Part shown: piece after piece, positions 1 to 9,694 of the stretch
Position numbering within the stretch: position 1 is the stretch's first letter
Layout: every line of letters starts with the position of its first letter
Assembly: GCA_028554645.1 (NCBI GenBank)
Contig: JAQOOI010000021.1
Location: forward strand, 2,108,001-2,172,000
Length of the DNA: 64,000 nucleotides
DNA from: Omphalotus guepiniiformis
Taxonomy: Eukaryota; Basidiomycota; Agaricomycetes; Agaricales; Omphalotaceae
Direction: 5' to 3'
Notes under the pieces: model-generated
Seen by the model: the letters and a program-made list of their open reading frames with translations, nothing else
The model's database searches: none
Told to the model about the DNA's origin: nothing
Position numbers and translations under genes: made by a program

Positions 1-345
1 AGAAATTTAAATGTTTCCAGAAGGTGCTTGTGAATAATACATCACAATCAGAGATAATTCTCTTTGGTAGCCCGTGTAATTTGTAGACTTCAGCAAAAAC
101 TAATTCGGCAACTTGTCATGCCTTATAATTAATACAGCTAGGTAATGAGTATACTATTGAGGTAAACAAATCGATCACCACGATAATTGAGCTATAAGTA
201 CTGTCTCTATCTTTTAATTTTGGCAGAGGTCCCACAAAATTGATTTCAATTGCTCTTTAAGGGTATGAGGGAACCTTGAGTGAGTGAAGTAGCCCTCCAG
301 GCTTCTGGTTTGTTGCTTTTTCTCGTTGATGTGCTTGGTATGGAG
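1..345 (-). pseudogene. Decayed Ty3/Gypsy integrase fragment
   Basis: Read on the minus strand, this stretch gives a recognisable Gypsy integrase core: a 'VGPLPKLKDRD' block, 'SSIIVVIDLFTS', then '[17 protein letters not shown]' and '[15 protein letters not shown]'. It runs off the left edge of the window. The reading frame is mostly continuous but has at least one in-frame TGA just before 'QVAELVF', and the first catalytic Asp of the usual 'DFVGPLP' motif appears as Asn. The family identification rests on pattern recognition of the integrase core; the inactive state follows from the stop and lost Asp. It belongs to none of the complete elements in the window. Confidence 0.7.
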
Positions 346-986
346 TATGAATGAGAATAAGTGCAAGCTGACTCAAATGAATCTACCAAGCACTCAAAAC
401 ACACACACACAACACACAAAGACTATAAGTTTGTGGGGTTTGGGAGACTAACAAACTCTGTGAAGCGAGAAAGGTTTTTGTAAAGGGAGCTCTGAGAACA
501 GTCAAAACTGCTGCGGCACAGATAAATCTATGCTATTAAAACACACACATTAAAACACAAACTAACGCTTAACTTAACAAATCACCACAACCAGTGACTA
601 CAAACAATACAACAATCAGATGATTGTTGAGAGATGTTGGACGACCTCTCACTTAGTAGAGTTGTTTATAGGAGAGTTTCAGAACTGCCAAGCGACAAGT
701 TTAATGAGTAACCAGACGGTCTACTCTTATTCACGCTACACACACAAGCTCTGCGGTACCAGATGATCCTGCTTGTATACACTTAGACACACTGACTTGG
801 AAACGGACACGACAGTTCACACTTTAATACACACAGTCTTTTAAACTTTTTACACACTCAGAGGGACTTAAGCTTTTCCACACACAAATGCTATTAGCTC
901 TATGGGGGGGCTTGGGAACCTGTCCTTTCTTGCCCAGTTTCTATTCTTTATATACGATATTTCTATTTACATAGTACAAACAGATG
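346..986. other. Unassigned non-coding stretch
   Basis: No long ORF and no recognised domain. The sequence is rich in short CA-type microsatellite runs (for example around 398-420) and carries a purine-rich 'gtggggtttgggaga' near 435. It lies between the decayed integrase and the target-site duplication of element A. It could be the end of the same old Gypsy element, but I cannot show that. Confidence 0.4.
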
Positions 987-1864
987 TCGTTGATGCGCCG
1001 ATTTTCGGCATCTGCATTAAAAGCCAGGTGATTAATCATTTTAGGCATTTGCAGTGAGGTATTAGAGGGTTGAAAGGTGCCCGCCTTGTCAATCAAAATG
1101 TGTTGTGATTTGAGTAATAAAGCATGTTCTATTACCTACGGTACAACATGTGTATCAAGGTTCTAGGCTAGTCAGTACAGTTGTGATGTAGAGAATTGTT
1201 CAATAGCCATCCACTGTTGAATCAGACTCACCCAATCTCGTAACGAGAACTCTGACATCACAACGTCAATTGCATCATATAACTATTAGGGGAACATCTT
1301 CCTCCGGTCAATAAAGAATAAAAACCCGGCGGAAACTAAAAATGGATGGGACGCGAAATAGAGTCGAAATAATGGATCTAGAATAGTTTTGGGGTATTTA
1401 CTCCTTAATTAATCGCCAGGAACAAAAGTTGATCGAGGAAATTTGCTTCGATTAATTGTCCGGTGAAAATTGCTTGACAAGAAACCGGTTAGGAGGTGTA
1501 AAAACTCGATCAGTAAAATTTCTCGGAATACTACTGAATTGAAGGAGTTCCTTTAACGAAACAATGTGATACTTTGAGGGGTATAATTTCTATCAGGTGA
1601 TTAATCCTATGGAACCCGGATGCCCGAGAAATGTCAAGGAAATCCGTAAAAATGAAATAAAGGGGCTGAATAGTGACTATAATAAAAATAATGGAATTAA
1701 AACGCATTTTTGAGGTTTTGCCTCATAAAATAGATCTATACAAGTAATAATGGACATACTTGACACAGATACTTACAACCTACATACACGGATATAGGTA
1801 TATATATAAAACAGGACAGTTTAGCTATAATTTCCGTTTTTATTAATTTTGGACTGGCAGTATG

Positions 1865-1873
1865 TATAAAAGG
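1865..1873 (+). promoter_or_regulatory. LTR TATA box
   Basis: TATAAAAGG sits about 500 bp before the LTR end, within a conserved 'ggcagtatgtataaaagg' context repeated in every LTR of this family in the window. Transcription of the genomic RNA would be expected roughly 25-35 nt downstream, giving a long R-U5 leader. The start point is inferred. Confidence 0.7.
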
Positions 1874-2219
1874 GCAGTAACCTGGAGAGAGAAAATCCAG
1901 GAGAGTACCATAGAGTCACAGGGTCACTGGGGATCGTCTTTATAACGTGAATCGTGCCTGTGAAGGGAAATCCTACCAAAAACATAAAGTTGCCCTGGTC
2001 TGTTTATAGTCCGGTGTTTATTGCGATATTGTATAAAGATCATTGTTGGTTGAATTGAACTGGTTGTGTTATTGGAATTGGTTGTTTGATCTTGTGGTCA
2101 ATTGGTTGTGATTGTGCAGTGAACACCTGTCTTGTTCAAAACCGTCTTGTGCTACTTTTTGCCTTAGTGCATTTTAAAAGCTCAGCTATAAAGTTCTTGT
2201 GATAAAGATATAAAGTTCT

Positions 2220-2225
2220 AATAAA
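2220..2225 (+). terminator. LTR polyadenylation signal AATAAA
   Basis: AATAAA lies about 350 nt downstream of the LTR TATA box. This is the expected order for a signal inside R that would be used in the 3' LTR. The match is a simple hexamer, so the assignment is plausible rather than proven. Confidence 0.45.
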
Positions 2226-2369
2226 GAAGCCATAAGTTTGGTCGTGCGGAACCTTCGACAACACCCCCTCAGACTCGCACCTTTTGAGTGACTTGGTTGT
2301 TTTGGTTGTTTTTGGGTTTTTGTTCATTAGCCCTTTAGCAGTTCATTTCCCCGATTCATTCTCATCATC

Positions 2370-2387
2370 TGGAGCCCACCGCGAGGG
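2370..2387 (+). promoter_or_regulatory. Primer-binding site of element A
   Basis: TGGAGCCCACCGCGAGGG begins 2 nt after the LTR. It starts with TGG, the complement of a tRNA CCA end, as expected for tRNA-primed minus-strand synthesis. The identical site occurs in B (42019-42036) and D (57842-57859), and a one-base variant in F (48077-48094). The tRNA identity was not established. Confidence 0.85.
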
Positions 2388-2892
2388 TCAAAAGTACAAA
2401 TTGACTTCGTGAGGGACGAATTCGTGGCTTTCTAACGGAATTTTACCGTTTGAATTACAAGGAGATTTGTGTTGTGCAATAAAGTACTGTTTTGTTCTAT
2501 ACAGTGCTACATAGAGCTTTTGCTTTAATTTTGGATTGTGAAGTTCACTGGTCAAAATTAGTGGACCTAGCAAACCTAAACCAAAACGTCAGACAAAGAA
2601 TTCCCAAAGAGCTGGTGAAGAAGTTTTAAACTTTCAATCCAGATCTTCTACAAGAGAAAGAAGTGTTACTAGTTCCGCATCTAAGGGCAAAGGGAAATCA
2701 GTACCAGAGCCTGAAAGTGTTGATCCAGTATTACCTGGTTCTTTTGTTCTGTCATCTGACAATAATCGGGAGTTCATACCCGGTGAATTTGATCGTTTAC
2801 GTCCGCCTAAATCTACTGTTGGATTTGGAAAGTCTTATAGACTACCTGCTTCAGCACAAAAATCTAAAAAGAGTTTCAGAGAAGTTACTACT

Positions 2893-4365
2893 ATGCCTGC
2901 TACTAGTACTACTGGTACTGGTCCAAGTGGACAAAGTAGAGGAGATGATGATATACCCAGAAACAATGATAATACAAGGACAACTTTTGTGGGAGTTCAT
3001 GAACTTTCCCCAGAAGCATTAAAGGAAATCCAGAATGATAAGCTTCCTAAGAAATCAAAAATGGCACCAATCTTTGACCATGTAGATCCTGGCAGTTTGA
3101 TAAGCTGGTTGGAACAAGTGGAAGAAATATTCCTGAAAATGGGAATTAAAGATGATGCAGCAAAGATTTACTTAGCTACAGACTGGATGACTCATGATAC
3201 AAAGAAAAGGGTTGAAGCTTACCCTGAAACAAAAAGTAGAAAGTGGGGAACATTCAAAGATGCTTTGAAACAAAACTTTCCAGAGTCTTCTTTAGAAGAA
3301 GGAGGTTCTCTGACCAAGTTGAGAAAGTTAAATTCAGAGTATGCATATATTCCATTGAAGAACTTTGATAAGTTCTTCAAGTTCAAAAGGCTGTTTGAAT
3401 ATGAGTATAAGAAAGCTGCAAAGCCACCGGCTGTTATCTCTAACTTAGAGGCAGTAACTCTGTTTGGCAGATCCTTAGAACCTGCTTTCTGGGATAAAGT
3501 AAAGGATAGACTGGAAAAGACTTATATAGCTAATCCAGATAATCCTAGAAGAAGGGAAGACAAGTATCCTATTGAGGATGTGATAGCTGCTGCTGCCCAC
3601 ATCTGTGAGAATAACATGGATGATGGTTTTGCAATAGTCGGCATGTCTCTAGCTTCTGAAACAGAAAGAGAGAGAAGTTACACACCTTTTAATATTAAAA
3701 GGGAGAATGTTGAGAAAAATGAATTTGAAAGAAAGATTGCTGATACAATGGATAGGCATGAAGTTGCCTTGAAACAGGTGCAATCTAGATTTGAAGAGAA
3801 TCAAGCTACCTTGATCTCTCAAGTTCAAAAAGTTCTTGCAGAAACATTAGGTGGTAACAATGGTATGAATATACCACACATGCAATCTATTGCTATGGGT
3901 CAGAACCGTGGTAATAGATATGCAAACCCACAAGGACCTACAGAATATTCTTGTTATTTCTGTGGTGAGAAAGGGCATATTGCTACAAATTGTCCTCACC
4001 AGAAATCACAGTTTGAGAAGGGATATTTAGTTAGGAATGCAAGAGGAATGATAGTCATGAAAGATGGACAAGTTGCTCCATCTGGTGATATGAATTCTTC
4101 TAGAAAGGACAAAATTGAAGCTATTGCTAAACAAAAAGGTTGGGATAAGGAAGTTGGCAAAAATGCCTTCATCTTTGCAGAAGAAAGTGACATGGGATAT
4201 AATATGCCTAGTGGACCTTCTGAATCTCAACATAATAGTTTTGATATGTCAGTCTTTACCAACACCTTGTTGAAGATTTCAGAAAGATTGGACAGAATTG
4301 AAAATCAGGATAAAAGCCAGACTTCAAATGGTCAGGCTTCTTACTTGAGCCAGTCGGGAAACTAA
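2893..4365 (+). CDS. gag: Gag (capsid/nucleocapsid) of element A
   Basis: 490-aa structural protein expected to assemble cytoplasmic virus-like particles and bind genomic RNA. A retrotransposon Gag capsid-like region is followed by a coiled-coil-prone acidic/basic stretch and a zinc knuckle CX2CX4HX4C ('CYFCGEKGHIATNC', residues about 354-367). The first in-frame ATG is at 2893. However, the frame is open from 2542 (after TGA 2539-2541) with no ATG, giving about 117 extra basic, Ser/Pro-rich codons preserved in A, B and D. A non-AUG start or leader splicing is therefore possible. The last codons are TCG GGA AAC TAA, so the stop directly follows a G GGA AAC slippery heptamer leading into the protease frame. 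Near-identical copies lie at 40041-41513 (-) and 58365-59828. Confidence 0.93.
   Translation: MPATSTTGTGPSGQSRGDDDIPRNNDNTRTTFVGVHELSPEALKEIQNDKLPKKSKMAPIFDHVDPGSLISWLEQVEEIFLKMGIKDDAAKIYLATDWMTHDTKKRVEAYPETKSRKWGTFKDALKQNFPESSLEEGGSLTKLRKLNSEYAYIPLKNFDKFFKFKRLFEYEYKKAAKPPAVISNLEAVTLFGRSLEPAFWDKVKDRLEKTYIANPDNPRRREDKYPIEDVIAAAAHICENNMDDGFAIVGMSLASETERERSYTPFNIKRENVEKNEFERKIADTMDRHEVALKQVQSRFEENQATLISQVQKVLAETLGGNNGMNIPHMQSIAMGQNRGNRYANPQGPTEYSCYFCGEKGHIATNCPHQKSQFEKGYLVRNARGMIVMKDGQVAPSGDMNSSRKDKIEAIAKQKGWDKEVGKNAFIFAEESDMGYNMPSGPSESQHNSFDMSVFTNTLLKISERLDRIENQDKSQTSNGQASYLSQSGN
4356..4362 (+). promoter_or_regulatory. gag-pro -1 frameshift site G GGA AAC
   Basis: In the gag frame the codons are TCG GGA AAC TAA, so G GGA AAC is a canonical X XXY YYZ heptamer placed immediately before the stop. 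A -1 shift leads into the protease frame, which is open from 4314. The same heptamer at the same place occurs in B (40044-40050, -) and D (59819-59825). I saw no strong downstream stem apart from the 12-bp palindrome at 4383-4394. Confidence 0.8.
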
Positions 4366-4373
4366 GTGTTCCG

Positions 4374-5768
4374 ATGATGGGATCTAGTACTAGAAATATG
4401 TACAGTACCGCAAAGAAGGTCCCTGAGGATAAACAAAGAGTTGGTATTAAAAAGAGAATGGAAGTAGAAATTATAAGGCCTAAAGGATTTGATAAAAGGT
4501 TGTATGTACCTCCACCCTTGAGAATGGAGGAGTTAGAGAAAGAAACCAAGGATAATGAAGAGGCTTTACTAAGAGATCAAGAGGATATAATGGATCCTTC
4601 TATAAAGGATATGGTAATTCAACCAGGTCAAAAAGAGATTAATGTTGAACCTGCTAAAGAAAGGCCATTTGATAGAGTGGAACCATTACAAAGAGATCCT
4701 ATTCCTAGTAACCAAGCTTTGAACAAAGTTAGAAATGAAGTGGTGGAAAAAGCTAGAAATGTTCAGAAAGAAAGTAATAAAGAGAATGCTATAGTCTATA
4801 AAGAAACAGCTAGAAGGATTGGAGATTTTAGACATGCCTCTACTTTATCTAAACCCGGTTTAGAAGAGGAAATGGCAGAAAAGATTTTCAATATGGATAT
4901 TACTGTTCCAGTTGGAGACCTTATGGCTGTATCTCCAGGCATTAGAGCTGTCATATTGAGAAAAGCTAGAAATAGAAGGGTTGTTGAGAGAGCAGAGAAG
5001 GCTTTCTTGCAGATAGAACCTAATCAGAATGATTTGAATCCTATTCAAATGGACTCTGAGGTGGAACCAATAAAGAAAGTAAATGTTGAGGATATTTGGT
5101 CTTTAAAGGCGACTTTCATTACATTGACAAAAGATACTGGTGATTTGAAAGCTGGTACTATTGTTCACCAAGATGTAGTTGAGCAATTCCTTAGAGATCT
5201 AGGTCCTAACAAGAAAGATAAAGTTATACTGGTGGCTAGAGAATCAGAAGGACTTAGAGTAGTATTCCCAAAAATCAATAACTCTGAGGAAACTGTGGAA
5301 GCTATTCTAGATAGTGGTTCTCAGATCATATCAATGGATCAAATGGTAGCAATGGGACTTGGAATGTCATGGGATCCTGATGTAGTGATTCACATGCAAA
5401 GTGCAAATGGGAGTTTAAAGCCTACTAAGGGTATGGCTAGAAATGTACCTTTTGTATTTGGGGACTTAACAGTCTACTTGCAAGTTCATATTGTGGAAGA
5501 GGCTCCATATCAAGTTTTACTTGGTAGACCTTTTGATGTAAACACCCAAAGTATAATAAAGAACTTTGAGGATGGAGGTCAAGAGATAACCATAACTGAT
5601 CTAAATTCTGGCTACAAGTGTACAATTGGAACCTATCTGAGAGGAAGAGGTGTTAGAATTGAACAGAAGAAAGAAGGATCTACTCTTAAAGAGATTTGTA
5701 GACCTCCACCTGTGGTACCTAAAGATGTACAAGAAGGGGTTGTAAATTTTCAGACCTCTATGATCTGA
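4374..5768 (+). CDS. pro: Aspartic protease polyprotein segment of element A
   Basis: 464 residues in the -1 frame relative to gag. The N-terminal 170 or so residues are a charged linker. Next comes a conserved block (around 'MAEKIFNMDITVPVGDLMAV') with counterparts in elements C and F. The retropepsin domain follows: catalytic DSG at residue 313 ('AILDSGSQII'), then a typical second half ending 'YQVLLGRPF'. It should cleave the Gag-Pro-Pol precursor inside particles. It is probably made only as a Gag-Pro fusion by -1 frameshifting, since the frame is already open upstream of the ATG at 4374. It ends with TGA at 5766-5768, 16 nt after an A AAT TTT heptamer that leads into pol. Confidence 0.9.
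   Translation: MMGSSTRNMYSTAKKVPEDKQRVGIKKRMEVEIIRPKGFDKRLYVPPPLRMEELEKETKDNEEALLRDQEDIMDPSIKDMVIQPGQKEINVEPAKERPFDRVEPLQRDPIPSNQALNKVRNEVVEKARNVQKESNKENAIVYKETARRIGDFRHASTLSKPGLEEEMAEKIFNMDITVPVGDLMAVSPGIRAVILRKARNRRVVERAEKAFLQIEPNQNDLNPIQMDSEVEPIKKVNVEDIWSLKATFITLTKDTGDLKAGTIVHQDVVEQFLRDLGPNKKDKVILVARESEGLRVVFPKINNSEETVEAILDSGSQIISMDQMVAMGLGMSWDPDVVIHMQSANGSLKPTKGMARNVPFVFGDLTVYLQVHIVEEAPYQVLLGRPFDVNTQSIIKNFEDGGQEITITDLNSGYKCTIGTYLRGRGVRIEQKKEGSTLKEICRPPPVVPKDVQEGVVNFQTSMI
5744..5750 (+). promoter_or_regulatory. pro-pol -1 frameshift site A AAT TTT
   Basis: The protease codons GTA AAT TTT CAG contain A AAT TTT, a canonical -1 slippery heptamer, 15 nt upstream of the protease stop. The pol frame is open from 5723, after a TAA at 5720-5722, so overlap and direction both fit -1. 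A 6-bp stem ACCTCT(5754-5759)/AGAGGT(5782-5787) starts 3 nt after it and may stimulate the shift. The site is identical in B (38656-38662, -) and D (61207-61213). Confidence 0.8.
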
Positions 5769-5821
5769 TTGGCCCTCAGGGAGAGGTAGCTCTAAGAGTT
5801 GGCCTGAAAGAAAATGGTGAA

Positions 5822-8800
5822 TTGTTTGTGGATGGGTATAAACTACCTGATGAAAATGGAACCTTTAAGAAAGAAGAATTGGCAGAAACTTTTGTATTTG
5901 CTGCTAAAGAGTATGTAGAAAAAGATAAAGAAGCGGCAGAAGTGCTAGAAGCTTATATGAACTCCACTGCTATAAAGAGTAGGGGAAAGGATAAGCAAGT
6001 GTTCTGTAGTTGGAGAGAAGAGTTGAAAGAAAAGAAGGATACTATGTTTCAAGAGGAAAATTCTTGTAATATAGAGAAAGAGAAGACTGATAAAGAGTTT
6101 GTAGATGTGTATGGAAAGTACAAATCTGTAAAGGATAAAGTTAGACCGGTTAAAGCTACTTTACCGGCTGAGTTCCGTGTAGAAAGGAATATTTTTGGTG
6201 ATCCGTTAGCAGAAATGCCGGAATTATCTCCAAATCCACCTGGGTTCACACCGGGTGAGAGATACAATGAAGAAAGAAAGAATATCATAGATAAAAATCA
6301 TGATGAAGGCTTTTTATGGCCAGAAGAAATGAAGTTAGTTCATCATTTGATGAAACAACAGGAAAAAGCTTTTGCTTGGGAACCTGCAGAAGGAGGAAAC
6401 TTTAGAACAGATTTCTTTCCACCTGTGAGATTTCTAGTCTTACCACATGTACCTTGGGTTGAAAGAAACATTCCAATACCACCTGGTATATTTGATGATG
6501 TGTGTAAAATTATAAAGGCAAAAATTGATTCTGGAGTTTATGAACCTTCAAGTTCTTCTTATAGATCAAAATGGTTTTGTGTTTTAAAGAAAGATGGAAA
6601 AAGTTTGAGATTGGTGCATAGTCTGGAACCATTGAATAAAGTTACTATACAACATTCAGGAATTCCACCAGCTACTGCAGATGTTGCTAGAAACTTTGCA
6701 GGAAGAGCATGTCTAGGAACACTGGACATCTTTGTTGGATATGATGAAAGGTTGATAGATGATGATTCTAGAGACTTAACCACCTTCCAAACACCATTTG
6801 GCCCACATAGACTAGTAAAACTGCCTATGGGTTGGACTAACTCAGTACCTATCTTTCATGATGATGTTACTTTCATTCTAAGAGATGAAATTCCACATGT
6901 GACTATACCTTATGTGGATGATGTACCTGTAAGGGGTCCAGCAACAAGATATGAGTTACCAGATGGCAGATATGAAACTATTCCTCAAAACAATGGTATA
7001 AGGAGATTTGTATGGGAACATATGCAAAATATGAATAGAGTGATACAAAGAATGAAATATGTTGGTGGTACATTTTCTGGTACAAAGGCATTCATTTGTG
7101 TAAAAGAAGGCATGGTTGTTGGTCACCGTTGTTTATATGAGGGTCAAGCACCTTCTAATAAGATAGCAGAAGTGGTTACTACATGGCAAAGATTTGACTC
7201 TAAAACAGATGTCAGGGCTTTCTTGGGTACTGCTGGCCAACTTAGACAATTTATAAAGGACTATGCTAAAATTGCTGCACCTTTGCAATATTTGACCAGA
7301 AATGTTCCATTTGAGATGAAGGCTGAACAATGGGATTCTGTAGTAGCTCTTAAGGAAGCTATCAGAGTTGCACCTTGTTTGAGACCTATAGACTATATGT
7401 CAGAAAATGGGATTACACTTGCTGTAGATACCTCTTGGATGGCAGTTGGATATTATATATACCAAACTGACCCAGAAGATCCTAAGAAGAAGTACTTTAA
7501 CTACTTTGGTTCAATTACATTGAATGAAAGGGAAGCAAGGTTTTCTCAACCAAAGAGAGAGCTGTATGGTCTGAAATTAGCTTTAGAAGCTTCTTATTAC
7601 TTGATTTATGGGTGTAGGAATTTGACTGTGGAAACAGATGCTAGCTATATAAAGGGCATGTTGGATCATCCCAGTTCAGGTCCTAATGCAACTATAAACA
7701 GGTGGATAGAGGATATAAGGAAATATCAGTTTACATTGGTACATGTTAAGGGAACTTTACATGGACCAGATGGTCTATCTAGAAGGGGTCCTGGAGGTAT
7801 AACAACTGAAAGACCACCTGTAAATGAGGAAGACTATGTAGATGAAGATAATGGAGAACCATTACAGTTTAGAATGCAAAATGAAGAAGATGATATACCA
7901 CTAGACTTTGAGTCTTTCAGAGATAAAATAGACAATAGAGGTGGTTATCTTTTTGAAATGGCAAACTCTGAAAATGATTTTGAAGATGATTTGCAAGAAT
8001 GCATAGAAGAAGAAAGAATTGCAGAATGTTATAGGATTAGAGTTTTAGAAGCTCATGGGATGGTGAAGGGTGCTTTTGCTCAAACTTTAGTAATTCCACC
8101 AGGAGATCCAGAGTGGAGTAATTCTCATCCTTATAGTGAGGTACATAGAAGGGATGAAGGAAAGAAGATGGACGATCTTCTACCTTTAATAAAGGATTGG
8201 CATCTAGACAAGAACTCAGCTGTTATTAAAAGTTTGAATAAAACTGAAAAGAGATCTTTTCTAAGACAAGCTGTTAAGTTCTTTGTTGATAAAGATGGTA
8301 AAATGTATAGAAGGAATGAAGAACTAGATGGTCAACACAAGTTGGTTGTATCTAAGGCAAAGAGAATGTACATGATGCATGCTGCACATGACAACTTGGG
8401 TCATAAAGGGATGTTTGCAACTAAAGCTGTCATAGACAAGAGATTTTGGTGGCCAGATATGGAGAAAGATATTAATTGGTTTGTCCAATCATGTCAGGCT
8501 TGTCAGAATAGAAAGTTGGAACTTCTGAAAATACCACCCACTCTTACTTATACACCTTCTTTGTTTCAAAAGGTTCATGTAGATGTGTTTAAAGTGTCAC
8601 CACCTAGTAATGGCTGTTCAAATGTTGTTCATGGTAGATGTGCATTGTCTTCTTGGTCAGAAGGTAGAGCATTGAAATCAGAGACAGCAAGGTTAATGGG
8701 TGAATGGTTCTTTGAAGACATTATCTGTAGATGGGGTTGCCCTGATGAGGTTATCACTGATAATGCCCCAGCTATGAGAGCAATGTTGAGATGGTTGGAA

Positions 8801-9694
8801 GAGAAATATGGTATAAAAGGTATTACTATATCTCCATACAATTCTCAAGCCAATGGGAAGATAGAAAGAGCTCATTTTGATATCAGAACTGCTTTGGCAA
8901 AAGCAACTGGTGGAGATTTGAAGAGATGGTACTGGTTTCTGAAACATGTCTTTTGGGCAGATAGAGTGACTGTTAGAAGAGGTCTTGGATGTTCTCCATA
9001 CTTCATAGTTACTGGGGCAGAGCCAATACTACCTTTGGATATTGTGGAATCAACTTGGTTGGTTAAACCTCCAGACAGAATTCTGACTCATGAAGAATTA
9101 CTTGGATTCAGAGCACAAGCTCTAGCTAAGCATAGAACTCATGTGAATGAAATGAGAGAAAGAGTAGATGAAAATAAAAGAAAAGCTTTAATAAAGTTTG
9201 AACAAGAATATGGAAATACTATAAAGGACTATGACTTTAAACCAGGAACTCTGGTTCAAGTCAGGAATACTCAGATTGAAAAGAGTTTAGACAGAAAGAT
9301 GTATCCAAGATATAAGGGTCCCATGATTGTAATCAGAAGGACAAAGGGTGGATCATATGTTATTGCGGAAATGGATGGGTCAGTGCTCAAAGAAAAAGTT
9401 GCAGCATTTAGAGTCCTACCACATGCAGCCAGATACGAACCTATACAATTGCCAGACAATATTCATGAACTAATAGACTTGGATAGTAAGCAATTGGAAG
9501 CTATGATTGAGGATGAAGATAAAGACTTGGTCAAAAATACAGATTATATTTTTGATGCCATACCCAATCTTAGGCTTGAAGGGGACGATTCTGATGAAGA
9601 CGACAGTGATTCAGATCTTGGGGACAACTTAGAAGACAATGAGGAACCAGATTGGGACGAAAGAGTCAAAACCAGGTCAAAAAGACAGACGTGA
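5822..9694 (+). CDS. pol: Pol of element A: reverse transcriptase, RNase H, integrase
   Basis: Position 5822 is a TTG, not a true start: the frame is open back to 5723 and is best entered by -1 frameshift from the protease. Domains in order, with residues counted from 5822: RT with 'LDIFVGYDER' (Asp 302) and 'YVDDV' (364-368); RNase H with 'AVDTSW' (Asp 536) and 'VETDAS'; integrase with an HHCC zinc finger ('HDNLGH...CQAC'); then the DDE core with Asp 921 ('HVDVF'), Asp 980 ('ITDNAP') and Glu 1015 ('NGKIERAH'). A GPY/F-like module ('YKGPMIVIRR') and an acidic tail end the protein; no chromodomain is seen. RT-RH-IN order places it in Ty3/Gypsy. No disabling lesion was found. The 1290-residue length matches element B exactly. 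Confidence 0.95.
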   Translation: MFVDGYKLPDENGTFKKEELAETFVFAAKEYVEKDKEAAEVLEAYMNSTAIKSRGKDKQVFCSWREELKEKKDTMFQEENSCNIEKEKTDKEFVDVYGKYKSVKDKVRPVKATLPAEFRVERNIFGDPLAEMPELSPNPPGFTPGERYNEERKNIIDKNHDEGFLWPEEMKLVHHLMKQQEKAFAWEPAEGGNFRTDFFPPVRFLVLPHVPWVERNIPIPPGIFDDVCKIIKAKIDSGVYEPSSSSYRSKWFCVLKKDGKSLRLVHSLEPLNKVTIQHSGIPPATADVARNFAGRACLGTLDIFVGYDERLIDDDSRDLTTFQTPFGPHRLVKLPMGWTNSVPIFHDDVTFILRDEIPHVTIPYVDDVPVRGPATRYELPDGRYETIPQNNGIRRFVWEHMQNMNRVIQRMKYVGGTFSGTKAFICVKEGMVVGHRCLYEGQAPSNKIAEVVTTWQRFDSKTDVRAFLGTAGQLRQFIKDYAKIAAPLQYLTRNVPFEMKAEQWDSVVALKEAIRVAPCLRPIDYMSENGITLAVDTSWMAVGYYIYQTDPEDPKKKYFNYFGSITLNEREARFSQPKRELYGLKLALEASYYLIYGCRNLTVETDASYIKGMLDHPSSGPNATINRWIEDIRKYQFTLVHVKGTLHGPDGLSRRGPGGITTERPPVNEEDYVDEDNGEPLQFRMQNEEDDIPLDFESFRDKIDNRGGYLFEMANSENDFEDDLQECIEEERIAECYRIRVLEAHGMVKGAFAQTLVIPPGDPEWSNSHPYSEVHRRDEGKKMDDLLPLIKDWHLDKNSAVIKSLNKTEKRSFLRQAVKFFVDKDGKMYRRNEELDGQHKLVVSKAKRMYMMHAAHDNLGHKGMFATKAVIDKRFWWPDMEKDINWFVQSCQACQNRKLELLKIPPTLTYTPSLFQKVHVDVFKVSPPSNGCSNVVHGRCALSSWSEGRALKSETARLMGEWFFEDIICRWGCPDEVITDNAPAMRAMLRWLEEKYGIKGITISPYNSQANGKIERAHFDIRTALAKATGGDLKRWYWFLKHVFWADRVTVRRGLGCSPYFIVTGAEPILPLDIVESTWLVKPPDRILTHEELLGFRAQALAKHRTHVNEMRERVDENKRKALIKFEQEYGNTIKDYDFKPGTLVQVRNTQIEKSLDRKMYPRYKGPMIVIRRTKGGSYVIAEMDGSVLKEKVAAFRVLPHAARYEPIQLPDNIHELIDLDSKQLEAMIEDEDKDLVKNTDYIFDAIPNLRLEGDDSDEDDSDSDLGDNLEDNEEPDWDERVKTRSKRQT

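Larger units (their letters stand above)
991..2367 (+). repeat. 5' LTR of element A
   Basis: 1377-bp direct repeat with 5-bp inverted ends (TGATG/CATCA). It is nearly identical to 14335-15711 and to the D-element LTR at 56463-57839. Element B LTRs are 1371 bp and differ mainly by a small indel near the 'ggggctgaat' block. U3, R and U5 can be placed from the TATA box at 1865 and AATAAA at 2220. Short open frames on either strand inside it are not credible genes. Confidence 0.95.

Noticed and set aside
2136..2327. Recurring 63-76 codon open frame in every A-family LTR (also 15480-15671, 28724-28954, 42079-42309, 57608-57799)
   Set aside because: It is repeated only because the LTR is repeated, lies across R/U5, runs antisense to the element, and its reading depends on LTR subtype; no independent evidence of coding.
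2663..3022. 119-codon plus-strand frame overlapping the gag start
   Set aside because: Leu/Tyr/Val-rich frame overlapping the gag reading frame; the gag frame in the same bases has the better coding character.
5822..5824. TTG as the genuine pol start codon
   Set aside because: The pol frame is open back to 5723 and a canonical slippery heptamer lies in the overlap; frameshift entry explains pol expression better.
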